Origin: CAIYXV01 sp035506255
GTDB lineage: Bacteria > Margulisbacteria > WOR-1 > XYC2-FULL-46-14 > WPAF01
Length of the DNA: 7,902 nt
NCBI GenBank assembly: GCA_035506255.1
Contig: DATJPS010000090.1
Location: 1 to 7,902, forward strand
Reading direction: 5' to 3'
The position numbers and the translations under genes were made by a program. This document shows, piece after piece, positions 1-5,953 of this stretch (its first letter is position 1; every line of letters begins with the position of its first letter). The notes below the pieces were generated by a model, which saw nothing but the letters and a program-made list of their open reading frames with translations, was not told the origin of the DNA and searched no databases.

Positions 1-890
1 AACTGTGGGACCAGCTCGGTAGCGGCGTTGTCGATGACCTGCGAGAAGTTGACCTCCTTCTTCTCGAACTTGGCCTTGCCCGACTCGATGCGGGCGATAT
101 CGAGCAGGTCGGAGATCATGGTGACCATGCGCCGTGTCTGCCGGTCGATGACGGCCATGATCTCGCGCTGGTTGGCCGGGACCTCCCCCAGCAGCCCCTC
201 CGTGAAAAGAGATACATACTCCTTGATCGAGGTGAGCGGGCTGCGCAGCTCGTGGGCCACGTTGTTCATGAAGTCCATCTTCTCCGCCGAGACCTCTTCG
301 ATCTCCCGCTGCTTCTGCCTGAACATTTCCGCCAGGTAGGAAACGGAATAGATCAGCGCCAGGCAGATGAAGAAGAAAGAGACGACGTACAGGAACAGGA
401 AGCGGTTGTCGCGGTAAAGGATGATCGGGGGGATCGCGATCATGTAATGCGGGATGAAACCGAGCGATTCGAGCCGGTTGATCCCGGCGAACAGGACGAC
501 CGCGTGCCCCGCCATCAGGATGGCGAAGGAGGAGCCGTAAAAAATGGCGACGATGGTGGGGAAGAGCAGATAGAGGATCACGAACGGGCTTTCGAGCCCG
601 CCGGTAAAGTGCACCAGCGCGGTCACGGCCAAAAGATCGAACAGGAACTGGATGTAAACGAACTCGCGAAAATTGCAGATCTCCGGGTTGTTCCTGGCCA
701 GGAAGGTAAGGACGATATTATAGAGCGCGATGAACATGGCGACATAAATGATCGGCAGGACGGCGAACTTAAGCCCCACCGAAAGGGTCATGAAGATGAT
801 GGCGACGACGCTGGAGAGAGCGGTCCAGCGGATATTTGAGACCAGTATCACCCGGTTCGCTTCTTCGGGAAGAGGCTTTTTCTCGGCCAT
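1..890 (-). CDS. Membrane sensor histidine kinase, RegB-like sensor region (C-terminus beyond window)
   Basis: This is a transmembrane sensor kinase of which 296 residues are visible; the reading frame is still open at the left edge. After a short polar N-terminus, residues ~20-180 form about six hydrophobic segments. They include F95-TGGLESPF-103, which resembles the GGxxNPF signature of RegB/PrrB-type redox sensors, with Ser in place of Asn. A linker (~185-205) leads to a HisKA dimerisation domain, with H-box AHELRSPL and predicted phospho-acceptor His213. A second helix (~240-272) ends in ISDLLDIARIESGK. The HATPase domain must lie beyond the window, as probably does any response regulator. 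The ATG at 890 is the only ATG that can open the frame, since an in-frame TAG stands five codons upstream. No Shine-Dalgarno is seen; TATAAT lies 6 nt before the start. Kinase identity is firm; quinone or redox sensing is only inferred. Confidence 0.93.
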   Translation of the reverse strand, partial: MAEKKPLPEEANRVILVSNIRWTALSSVVAIIFMTLSVGLKFAVLPIIYVAMFIALYNIVLTFLARNNPEICNFREFVYIQFLFDLLAVTALVHFTGGLESPFVILYLLFPTIVAIFYGSSFAILMAGHAVVLFAGINRLESLGFIPHYMIAIPPIILYRDNRFLFLYVVSFFFICLALIYSVSYLAEMFRQKQREIEEVSAEKMDFMNNVAHELRSPLTSIKEYVSLFTEGLLGEVPANQREIMAVIDRQTRRMVTMISDLLDIARIESGKAKFEKKEVNFSQVIDNAATELVPQ

Positions 891-896
891 GCGGTT

Positions 897-902
897 ATTA
901 TA
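897..902 (-). promoter_or_regulatory. Putative -10 element of the histidine kinase gene (leaderless)
   Basis: A perfect TATAAT reads on the minus strand from 902 to 897 and is followed by 6 nt (AACCGC) and the ATG at 890. In standard numbering this puts the A of ATG at +1, so the transcript would have no leader. There is no recognisable -35 at 16-18 bp spacing and no Shine-Dalgarno. The hexamer begins immediately after the TAG stop of tsaD (905-903), so the gene could be read both from tsaD and from its own promoter. Confidence 0.5.
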
Positions 903-1943
903 CTACAATTTCAACCCGGCAACGGGTTTAATGGAAAGTTGTGAGGGGCCGTCCGCTTTCAGCCGGTGAAATCCGGCGCAAGCGATCATGGCGGCATTGT
1001 CGGTGGTGTACTCAAATGGCGGAATGGTCACCCGCAGGCCCGCTTCCGCCCCGCGCAACATCAGTTCCGACCGGAGGAGGGAATTGGCGGATACGCCGCC
1101 GGCCAGGCAAATGTTCCCGATCCCGTTCTCCACCGCCGCCTTGACCGTCTTTTCCACCAGCACGTCCACCACCGCTCTCTGGAATGAAGCGACGATGTCT
1201 TGGGTCCGCATTCCGCGTTGCGCATTACGCATTACGTAATTAACGACCGCCGTTTTGATCCCGCTGAAAGAAAAATCATACCCGTATTCTTCTTCGAGCA
1301 TCGGCCGTTTGAAGTCGATCGCTTTTGGGTCTCCCTCCTTTGCCAACCGGTCGATCACCGGCCCGCCCGGGAACCCGAGCTTGAGGAAACGGGCGACTTT
1401 GTCGAACGCTTCGCCCGCGGCGTCATCGCGCGTCTGGCCGAGCGTGCGGTATTTACCGTAGCCTTTTGCCTCGACGATCATGGTATGCCCGCCGGACACG
1501 ATGAGGCAGATAAAAGGGAAACTCACCCCCTCCCTCTCTTCGTTCGGGTTCCCCCCTCTCTTAGAAAGAGAGTGGGAGTTAATGAAGTTCGCGTACATAT
1601 GTCCTTCCAGGTGGTTGACGCCGATCAGCGGGATATCAAGAGAGTAAGATACCGCCTTGGCGGCGCAGACGCCGACCAGCAGTGAACCCACCAACCCGGG
1701 GCCGCAGGTAACGGCGACCGCGTCGAGGTCGCCAAAATCCTTATCCGCCCGCTCCAGCGCTTCTTTGATGACCGGATTAATGACTTCAATGTGGCGGCGG
1801 GAGGCGATCTCGGGGACGATGCCGCCGTATTTCTTGTGGAACTCGGTCTGCGACGCGATGACGCTCGAAAGCACTTCGACGCCGTTATTGACCACGGCGG
1901 CGGAAGTGTCGTCACAGGAAGTTTCAATAGCGAGAACGAGCAT
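903..1943 (-). CDS. tsaD: tRNA N6-adenosine threonylcarbamoyltransferase TsaD
   Basis: TsaD transfers threonylcarbamoyl from TC-AMP to A37 of ANN-decoding tRNAs to make t6A, working in the cytoplasm with TsaB and TsaE. The 346-residue protein has the ASKHA-fold landmarks: AIETSCDDT (5-13), the metal ligands H111 and H115 in NHLEGH, the nucleotide loop VSGGHT (149-154), GEAFDKVAR (177-185), FSFSGIKTAV (224-233), GGVSANS (282-288), and D315 in TTDNAAM as the third metal ligand. The ATG at 1943 is chosen over a TTG at 1952 because the family normally starts about five residues before IETSC and because TATAAT abuts the TTG. Residues ~122-141 are encoded by a REP-like palindrome, giving roughly 14 residues more than the E. 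coli loop. Residues 237-246 come from a 7-bp tandem repeat. Both lie in variable loops, so the enzyme is probably active. The gene is divergent from the exporter gene and followed 12 bp later by the kinase gene. Confidence 0.98.
   Translation of the reverse strand: MLVLAIETSCDDTSAAVVNNGVEVLSSVIASQTEFHKKYGGIVPEIASRRHIEVINPVIKEALERADKDFGDLDAVAVTCGPGLVGSLLVGVCAAKAVSYSLDIPLIGVNHLEGHMYANFINSHSLSKRGGNPNEEREGVSFPFICLIVSGGHTMIVEAKGYGKYRTLGQTRDDAAGEAFDKVARFLKLGFPGGPVIDRLAKEGDPKAIDFKRPMLEEEYGYDFSFSGIKTAVVNYVMRNAQRGMRTQDIVASFQRAVVDVLVEKTVKAAVENGIGNICLAGGVSANSLLRSELMLRGAEAGLRVTIPPFEYTTDNAAMIACAGFHRLKADGPSQLSIKPVAGLKL
1207..1234. repeat. Four tandem 7-bp units (CGCRTTN) inside tsaD
   Basis: On the plus strand four heptamers follow each other without gaps: CGCATTC, CGCGTTG, CGCATTA, CGCATTA. 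They run into a short palindrome, ATTACGTAAT (1231-1240). In tsaD the tract encodes residues 237-246 (VMRNAQRGMR), a loop that is variable in length and sequence across TsaD proteins. The array looks like a slippage-prone or intergenic-type repeat that the gene tolerates. Confidence 0.7.
1522..1578. repeat. REP-like palindromic element inserted in frame in tsaD
   Basis: A pyrimidine-rich block starts with CTCACCCCC (1522). It has two copies of CCCTCTCTT (1532-1540 and 1554-1562), then AGA, then AAGAGAGTGGG (1566-1576). The second copy forms a 7-bp perfect stem with AAGAGAG (1566-1572), plus three further G-C pairs after one mismatch. The composition recalls the intergenic CTCACCCC..CCCTCTC / GAGAGGG palindromes common in many bacterial genomes. 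Here it encodes residues ~122-141 of TsaD (serine-, arginine-, glutamate- and glycine-rich), between the HLEGH helix and the SGGHT strand, where E. coli and B. subtilis have only about 9-10 loop residues. Its 57 bp is a multiple of three with no stop in the tsaD frame. Confidence 0.65.
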
Positions 1944-1952
1944 AATGATCAA

Positions 1953-1961
1953 ATTATATCA
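1953..1961 (-). promoter_or_regulatory. Extended -10 promoter of tsaD
   Basis: The minus strand reads TGATATAAT (1961-1953), a full extended -10 (TGn plus TATAAT), 9 nt before the tsaD ATG at 1943. Transcription would begin about at, or 2-3 nt before, the start codon. No -35 is evident and no Shine-Dalgarno fits between the hexamer and the ATG. The 91-bp gap to the exporter gene holds this promoter and the divergent one. Confidence 0.55.
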
Positions 1962-2020
1962 ATAAAACGGCTTCAATAATACGACCGGGACCGGAACGCC
2001 GGCCCGCGCCTTTGATTTTA

Positions 2021-2034
2021 TGATAAAATATCAC
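2021..2034 (+). promoter_or_regulatory. Extended -10 / palindromic start-site motif of the MFS gene
   Basis: TGATAAAATATCAC directly precedes the ATG at 2035. TGA plus TAAAAT (2024-2029) fits an extended -10 element, 5 nt before the start. TGATA/TATCA around AAA is also an inverted repeat, so the site may be an operator. The same 14 bp stand before the GT2 gene at 3793-3806. The motif supports 2035 over the in-frame ATG at 2020, which would lie upstream of the promoter hexamer. Confidence 0.5.
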
Positions 2035-3261
2035 ATGGACGACCTCTCATCCCACAAAGGAATATCCTCGCTGATGTTGCCGGACATCCGTCTGGCGGTG
2101 ATCTCGATCGCTTTCTTCACTTTTGCCGGACGGGCGCTGGCGGTGGTCCTCGCATTCCAGATCTACCGGATCACGCATAGCCCGCTCGCGCTCGGCTGGC
2201 TGGGCCTGGTGGAAGCGATCCCCGCGGTCGCTACCGCCTCGTTCGGAGGATATGTGGCCGACCATTTCAGCCGTCAGGCGATCCTTAAGATCGCCCGGAG
2301 CGTATCGTTCATCTGTTCACTTATTTTGCTGCTGCTTTCGATCGGCGATCCGCGGTCGTCGATCGCGTGGCTGTATTTGATGATCTTCATCCTGGGGATC
2401 GCCCGCGGGTTCGCCGACCCGGCGACCACCGGTTTCGAGGCGCAGGTGGTGCCGAAGCATCTTACCGTGAACGCCGCTTCGTGGTTCGGCAGCACCTGGA
2501 TCCTTGCCTCGATCTTCGGCCCGGGGGCGATCGGTTTTATCTTCGCGGAGTGGGGTGCACCCGGTTCTTACGGGACGATCGCCGCCTGTTTCCTGATATC
2601 GCTGGTCTTCTTTTTACTCATTCCGCCCAAGCAACAGGTGATGCCCGAAGTGCGGGAGAACGTTCTCAAGAGCATCCGCACCGGCTGGCGCGCGCTGTTG
2701 AAGATCCAGCCGCTATTTGCCTCCATGATCCTCGACCTGTTCGCCGTCTTTTTCGGCGGGGCGGTGATCCTGCTGCCGGTCTACGCCATCGACATATTGA
2801 AGGTGGGGGTGAGGGGGCTGGGGCTGCTCAATGCGGCGGCGTCGCTCGGCGCGCTGGTGACTATGCTCTCCGCCACTTCTCATCCGCCGATCAAAAACGC
2901 CGGCCGCAACCTGCTCTGGGCGGTGGCGGGTTTCGGGGTGAGCATCCTGGTCTTCGCTTTTTCGACCGATTTCTGGCTTTCGTTCCTTGCGCTCTTCCTG
3001 AGCGGGCTGTTCGACGGCCTCAGCATGATCGTCCGGCGCTCAATCATGAGGCTGCTTTCGCCCGACCATTTGCGCGGGCGGATCGCGGCGGCAGGGTCGA
3101 TATTCATCTGCGCGTCCAACGAGCTGGGGGCGTTCGAGAGCGGAATGCTGGCGTCATTGATCGGTACCGTTCCGTGCGTGGCGGCGGGCGGCGTCGTTAC
3201 TTTATTGGTGGTGGGGATGACCGCGGCATTATCGGACCAGCTGAGAAAACTGAAATTCTGA
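2035..3261 (+). CDS. MFS exporter, EntS/MFS_3 type
   Basis: This is a 408-residue inner-membrane transporter of the major facilitator superfamily, most like the enterobactin-exporter (EntS/MFS_3) group. Around a dozen hydrophobic segments run from about residue 15 to 400. Diagnostic stretches are QIYRITHSPLALGWLG (42-57), the motif-A-like loop GGYVADHFSR (71-80) after the second helix, ARGFADPATTGFEAQVVP (123-140), GPGAIGF (162-168), and SNELGAFESG (361-370) near the C-terminus, a hallmark of this subgroup. Two cytoplasmic loops (~198-225 and ~280-292) separate helix bundles. The substrate cannot be read from the sequence; relatives export siderophores, drugs or metabolites. No siderophore genes are nearby. 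The ATG at 2035 is preferred to 2020 because the promoter-like motif shared with the GT2 gene sits directly before it. The gene is divergent from tsaD and convergent with the flavodoxin gene (11-bp gap). Confidence 0.92.
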   Translation: MDDLSSHKGISSLMLPDIRLAVISIAFFTFAGRALAVVLAFQIYRITHSPLALGWLGLVEAIPAVATASFGGYVADHFSRQAILKIARSVSFICSLILLLLSIGDPRSSIAWLYLMIFILGIARGFADPATTGFEAQVVPKHLTVNAASWFGSTWILASIFGPGAIGFIFAEWGAPGSYGTIAACFLISLVFFLLIPPKQQVMPEVRENVLKSIRTGWRALLKIQPLFASMILDLFAVFFGGAVILLPVYAIDILKVGVRGLGLLNAAASLGALVTMLSATSHPPIKNAGRNLLWAVAGFGVSILVFAFSTDFWLSFLALFLSGLFDGLSMIVRRSIMRLLSPDHLRGRIAAAGSIFICASNELGAFESGMLASLIGTVPCVAAGGVVTLLVVGMTAALSDQLRKLKF

Positions 3262-3282
3262 CCGCTATCGGGTCAACTTTTT
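3259..3282 (+). terminator. Weak possible intrinsic terminator of the MFS gene
   Basis: TGACC (3259-3263, starting at the MFS stop codon) can pair with GGTCA (3271-3275) around a 7-nt loop, followed by AC and five T residues (3278-3282). The 5-bp stem is short. In the opposite direction no strong T-tract follows at once, so it would mainly serve the exporter gene. It lies between two convergent genes, where a terminator is expected. Confidence 0.3.
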
Positions 3283-3746
3283 AACGAACGGCAGAACGGT
3301 CCGATCTTATCGGCCATGCTTCCCGACTTTACTTCCTTCTCCAAAAGCTCGAGCACGGTGATCGGGTGCTTGCCGCAAGTTTCCTTCATGTCGGCGATCG
3401 CTTTATCTCCCGCCGATCCTCCCTTGGTGAGGAAGAACGCCACTTTTTTAAATGCGCCGCGATTCTCCGTCATGTAAGTGCGCACGGCGGGGGCGTAGGA
3501 GCGAAAAGCCCAGAGGGGCGAGCCAAGTATCACCAGATCGTAGGCCGCCGGGTCCTTTTTGGGCTTATCGATGGCGGTCAGCATTCTTTTCATCGCGTCC
3601 CGGCCGGCGTACAACCAGCCGATGATTCCGGAACGCTTGTTGTGATCGATGATCTCTTCCAGATCGGCGCCCAGTTCTTTCGCGATCGCTTCCGCCGCTT
3701 TCTTTGTGTTCCCGGTCCGCGAGTAAAATGCCACTAATGCTTTCAT
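3273..3746 (-). CDS. Flavodoxin family protein
   Basis: A 157-residue single-domain flavodoxin, expected to bind FMN and carry electrons or act as a small flavin oxidoreductase in the cytoplasm. The N-terminus reads MKALVAFYSRTGNTKKAAEAIA, with the FMN phosphate-binding loop SRTGNT (9-14). GSPLWAFRSYAP (75-86) matches the second FMN-contact loop, and FFLTKGGSAG (104-113) the third. The length is normal for short-chain flavodoxins. The frame stays open upstream to about 3959, but the MKALVAFYS start at 3746 is the canonical N-terminus and the upstream part runs antisense to the GT2 gene. Upstream of the ATG is TGCAACAAT, a weaker extended -10 ending 6 nt before the start. No partner enzyme is adjacent, so its redox partner is unknown. 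Confidence 0.9.
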   Translation of the reverse strand: MKALVAFYSRTGNTKKAAEAIAKELGADLEEIIDHNKRSGIIGWLYAGRDAMKRMLTAIDKPKKDPAAYDLVILGSPLWAFRSYAPAVRTYMTENRGAFKKVAFFLTKGGSAGDKAIADMKETCGKHPITVLELLEKEVKSGSMADKIGPFCRSLKS

Positions 3747-3752
3747 GGCAAT

Positions 3753-3761
3753 ATTGTTGCA
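3753..3761 (-). promoter_or_regulatory. Possible extended -10 of the flavodoxin gene
   Basis: TGCAACAAT (3761-3753 on the minus strand) is TGn plus AACAAT, a 4/6 match to TATAAT, with exactly 6 nt before the ATG at 3746. By sequence alone it is weak; its position matches the other starts in the window. A GGGAGGG stretch lies about 24 nt upstream of the ATG, too far to be a Shine-Dalgarno. Confidence 0.35.
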
Positions 3762-3791
3762 CCGGAGTCCCTCCCTGTCAAACGCCGCGCC

Positions 3792-3806
3792 GTGATAAAA
3801 TATCAC
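3792..3806 (+). promoter_or_regulatory. Extended -10 / palindromic start-site motif of the GT2 gene
   Basis: GTGATAAAATATCAC is a perfect 6-bp inverted repeat (GTGATA/TATCAC) around AAA. It contains TGA plus TAAAAT (hexamer 3796-3801), an extended -10 with 6 nt to the ATG at 3808, which would give a leaderless mRNA. Fourteen of its bases (3793-3806) are identical to 2021-2034 before the MFS gene. It may be a core promoter, an operator, or both. Confidence 0.5.
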
Positions 3807-3807
3807 C

Positions 3808-4515
3808 ATGCCTGCCATCTCGCTGGTAATGCCGGTATACAACGAAGCCCCGGTCATCGAACGGGTCCTGCGGTCGTATCGCGATCGGCTCGAGCGGGTC
3901 GGACCGGGATCGGAGATCATCGTTATGGACGACGCCAGCACCGACGGGACGAGCGCCATACTAGACCGCCTGTCCGGCGAGATGCCGTTAAAAGTGCTCC
4001 GGTCGCCGGCCCGGATCGGCCATACCGCCTCGGCGGTCAGGGGATTGGCGGCCGCAAAGAACGAACTGATCTTTTACAGCGATTCGGACGGGCAGTTCGA
4101 TCCCGGAGACCTGGATAAATTGCTGGCGGCGATCGATGGCGCCGATATCGTGATCGGTTGGCGCAAAGAACGGCGCGACCCGCTCTCCCGGCTTTTTTTC
4201 GCTTCCATCCTCAAACAACTGGCCAATTCGCTGTTCGGGTCCAGCTTTAACGATATTGACAGCAGTTTCCGGCTGGTCCGGCGCAAAGTCGCGAACGATC
4301 TGCTTAAAACTGATTTTTACTTTAAGGAAGGATTCTCCGCGCAGTTCACCATCCGGGCGGCGGCAAAAGGATATCGGATCAGGGAGGTCCCGGTCAAACA
4401 TTTCCCTTCGGCCCGGGGCTCGAACTTTCTCCCGCCGTACCGCACCGTTCCGGTGGCGATAAGGATGATGTCCGACCTCATACGGCTAAAGCGGGAGCTC
4501 ACCCGCGCCGTTTGA
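3808..4515 (+). CDS. Family 2 glycosyltransferase, polyprenyl-phosphate sugar synthase-like
   Basis: A 235-residue GT-A fold enzyme of the DPM1-like part of GT2, expected to move a sugar from a nucleotide sugar to polyprenyl phosphate at the cytoplasmic membrane face. The landmarks appear in order: PVYNE (9-13), nucleotide-binding MDDASTDGT (40-48), the metal-binding DxD region SDSDGQFDPGDL (91-102), NDIDSSFRLVRR (148-159, matching the DxxSGFRL motif), and EVPVKHFPSARGS (193-205, the lipid-phosphate-side loop of this group). There is no C-terminal membrane segment, unlike ArnC or GtrB, so it resembles soluble DPM1. The sugar is unknown. The gene is divergent from the flavodoxin gene (61-bp gap) and its TGA lies one base from the stop of the convergent GT39-like gene. 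That proximity suggests it supplies lipid-linked sugar to the GT-C enzymes encoded there. Confidence 0.9.
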   Translation: MPAISLVMPVYNEAPVIERVLRSYRDRLERVGPGSEIIVMDDASTDGTSAILDRLSGEMPLKVLRSPARIGHTASAVRGLAAAKNELIFYSDSDGQFDPGDLDKLLAAIDGADIVIGWRKERRDPLSRLFFASILKQLANSLFGSSFNDIDSSFRLVRRKVANDLLKTDFYFKEGFSAQFTIRAAAKGYRIREVPVKHFPSARGSNFLPPYRTVPVAIRMMSDLIRLKRELTRAV

Positions 4516-4516
4516 C

Positions 4517-5953
4517 CTACAGCTTCCGGTCGCGCGGACGCAGCAATTCCCAGTGGGGCGAAACGGCCAGCCGGACATAGTGCGCTTTCATTGCCGCGAG
4601 CATTTTAGGAGTGAACCGGGAGCTCCGTTCCCCCTTGTTCGACTTGATGGCGATCAGGTCGAATTTTTGGGCGTTAAGGTCGCGCAGGACCGGCGATTCG
4701 TCCCAGAGCCCTTCCTCCGCCAGCACCTTCATGCCGAACGGCTCGAGCAAGAACGGTTTGCCGTTCAATATCGATAACCCGGCGGTTTCCGTAAGCACCG
4801 GCCCGGGGACGGTCTTGATGAACGAACTGATAAAATCCCCCTCCCCTGAAAGCGTCCGCAGATTGTTCTGGTAATCGCGCGAGATCAGCCAGTAGTTGCT
4901 GGCGAACAGCAGCTGCGCCGCCACCGCCAGCAGGAAGACCGAACGGGAAGAGGCCGAAAAGGCCCGGACCTCGGGGCGGTCCATGACGCGGGCGGCCGCG
5001 AGCGAAGCGAGAACGGAAAACCCGATGCAGAACTCCAGCCAGAAGTTATAGTTGGCGCCGGTCTTTCCCGACAGCAGGCCCACCAGGAAAGAGGCGGCAA
5101 GGTATACCGGGAAAAGCAGATCTTTTTTTCTGGCCGAATCGAAGGTGAGGGCCGCGGCCAGGACTGCGAACAGGGGATAATTGCAGATCGTTCTCCAGAA
5201 GATGGCGAGGGCGTCGGGCAGGGAATAAGCGTTGGCGACGTAAAGCACGGTGTGGCTGAAGTATCTCCCCTGGGTGATGAGCAGCAGGAGCGAAAATACC
5301 GACGCGAACAGCGCAAACAGCGGGAGGAAAATGCGTGCCGCTCTTTTGCCTTTGCCGGTGAATATCAGATGGAGCAACAGCGTTGCGGGGACGGCGAGGG
5401 CGGTCTGTTTGGTGAACAAGCCCAGAAGCATGAGGCCCGCGATCACCTCGTCCGCCAGGACGCTTTCTCCCGCCAGTAAATATACCGCCAGGGCGGAGAA
5501 CGAAAAAAGTATCGCCAGCAGATCGACGCGGCAGAGGCACGCCCAGTTCTGGAAAGGGAAGAGCGATACCAGCAGCGAAACGCAAAGCAGGGACGGCAGG
5601 TATCCGGCGGTCTTTTTCTTGATGACAAAAAAGAGGATCAGGAGGAGTAGCAGGCTGCTGAAGAACGAGATAAGCCTTCCCGCCAGCAGGCGCGGGCCGG
5701 CCAGCTTGATCATCAGCGCGGCGGCAAGGGGGAAGAGAGGCGGATAAACGGCGGTGACAAAGGGATAGCGGTCGATCCGGCCGTAAATATCTTCGCCGTG
5801 CAGTATCTGCCAGCCCTGGTTCAGGACCACCCCTTCGCTGTCGTCCGCCTCGTAACGGTAGGCAAGCACCGCCAGCGACTGCACGATAAAAGGGAGCAGG
5901 CAGAAGAGCAGGGCCGCAACGAACGCAATTTTAACGGCGCGGTTCTCGTTCAT
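4517..5953 (-). CDS. GT39/ArnT-like membrane glycosyltransferase (GT-C fold)
   Basis: A 478-residue integral membrane protein with about ten or more hydrophobic segments and a soluble C-terminal part (~375-478). After the first helix (~9-31) comes a first extracytoplasmic loop with acidic EADDSEG (35-41), and PFVTAVYPPLFPL (64-76) before the next helix. This arrangement is typical of PMT/ArnT-like GT-C enzymes that use polyprenyl-phosphate sugars outside the cytoplasm. Acceptor and sugar are unknown. The start is uncertain. The ATG at 5953 gives a natural N-terminus (MNENRAVK). A TTG at 5962 would have GAGG 7 nt upstream and add three residues; no earlier start is possible because TGA precedes it. 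Either start overlaps the end of the upstream TPR gene (23 or 32 bp), so the two are probably translationally coupled in one operon. The stop codon is one base from that of the convergent GT2 gene. Confidence 0.87.
   Translation of the reverse strand: MNENRAVKIAFVAALLFCLLPFIVQSLAVLAYRYEADDSEGVVLNQGWQILHGEDIYGRIDRYPFVTAVYPPLFPLAAALMIKLAGPRLLAGRLISFFSSLLLLLILFFVIKKKTAGYLPSLLCVSLLVSLFPFQNWACLCRVDLLAILFSFSALAVYLLAGESVLADEVIAGLMLLGLFTKQTALAVPATLLLHLIFTGKGKRAARIFLPLFALFASVFSLLLLITQGRYFSHTVLYVANAYSLPDALAIFWRTICNYPLFAVLAAALTFDSARKKDLLFPVYLAASFLVGLLSGKTGANYNFWLEFCIGFSVLASLAAARVMDRPEVRAFSASSRSVFLLAVAAQLLFASNYWLISRDYQNNLRTLSGEGDFISSFIKTVPGPVLTETAGLSILNGKPFLLEPFGMKVLAEEGLWDESPVLRDLNAQKFDLIAIKSNKGERSSRFTPKMLAAMKAHYVRLAVSPHWELLRPRDRKL

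Noticed and set aside
252..839. Open frame of 195 codons on the plus strand, rich in charged residues
   Set aside because: It is antisense to the clearly coding histidine kinase; its composition (runs of D, E, G, R, H) is that of a complementary-strand shadow and it shows no domain.
913..928. Perfect 6-bp hairpin AACCCG-GCAA-CGGGTT near the 3' end of tsaD as a terminator
   Set aside because: No T-tract follows on the minus strand (GAAATTG follows), and it lies in coding sequence for the last TsaD residues.
1207..1234. Tandem repeat as a CRISPR array
   Set aside because: The units are 7 bp, contiguous and without spacers, and they lie in coding sequence.
1944..1952. TTG start for TsaD adding three residues
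   Set aside because: The TTG directly follows the TATAAT hexamer, so it would lie upstream of the expected transcription start; the ATG at 1943 matches the family N-terminus.
2020..2034. ATG at 2020 as start of the MFS protein
   Set aside because: It overlaps the extended -10 motif that also precedes the GT2 start; using it would place translation start before transcription start.
2367..3284. Open frame of 305 codons on the plus strand inside the exporter region
   Set aside because: It overlaps the MFS gene in another frame and is arginine/glycine-rich without membrane segments or motifs; GC-rich codon bias explains the lack of stops.
3747..3959. N-terminal extension of the flavodoxin to about 228 residues
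   Set aside because: The flavodoxin fold begins at MKALVAFYSRTGNT (3746). The extension lies antisense to the GT2 gene and has no domain.
5046..5585. Open frame of 179 codons on the minus strand
   Set aside because: It is a second frame within the GT39-like gene with arginine/proline-rich sequence and no recognisable domain.
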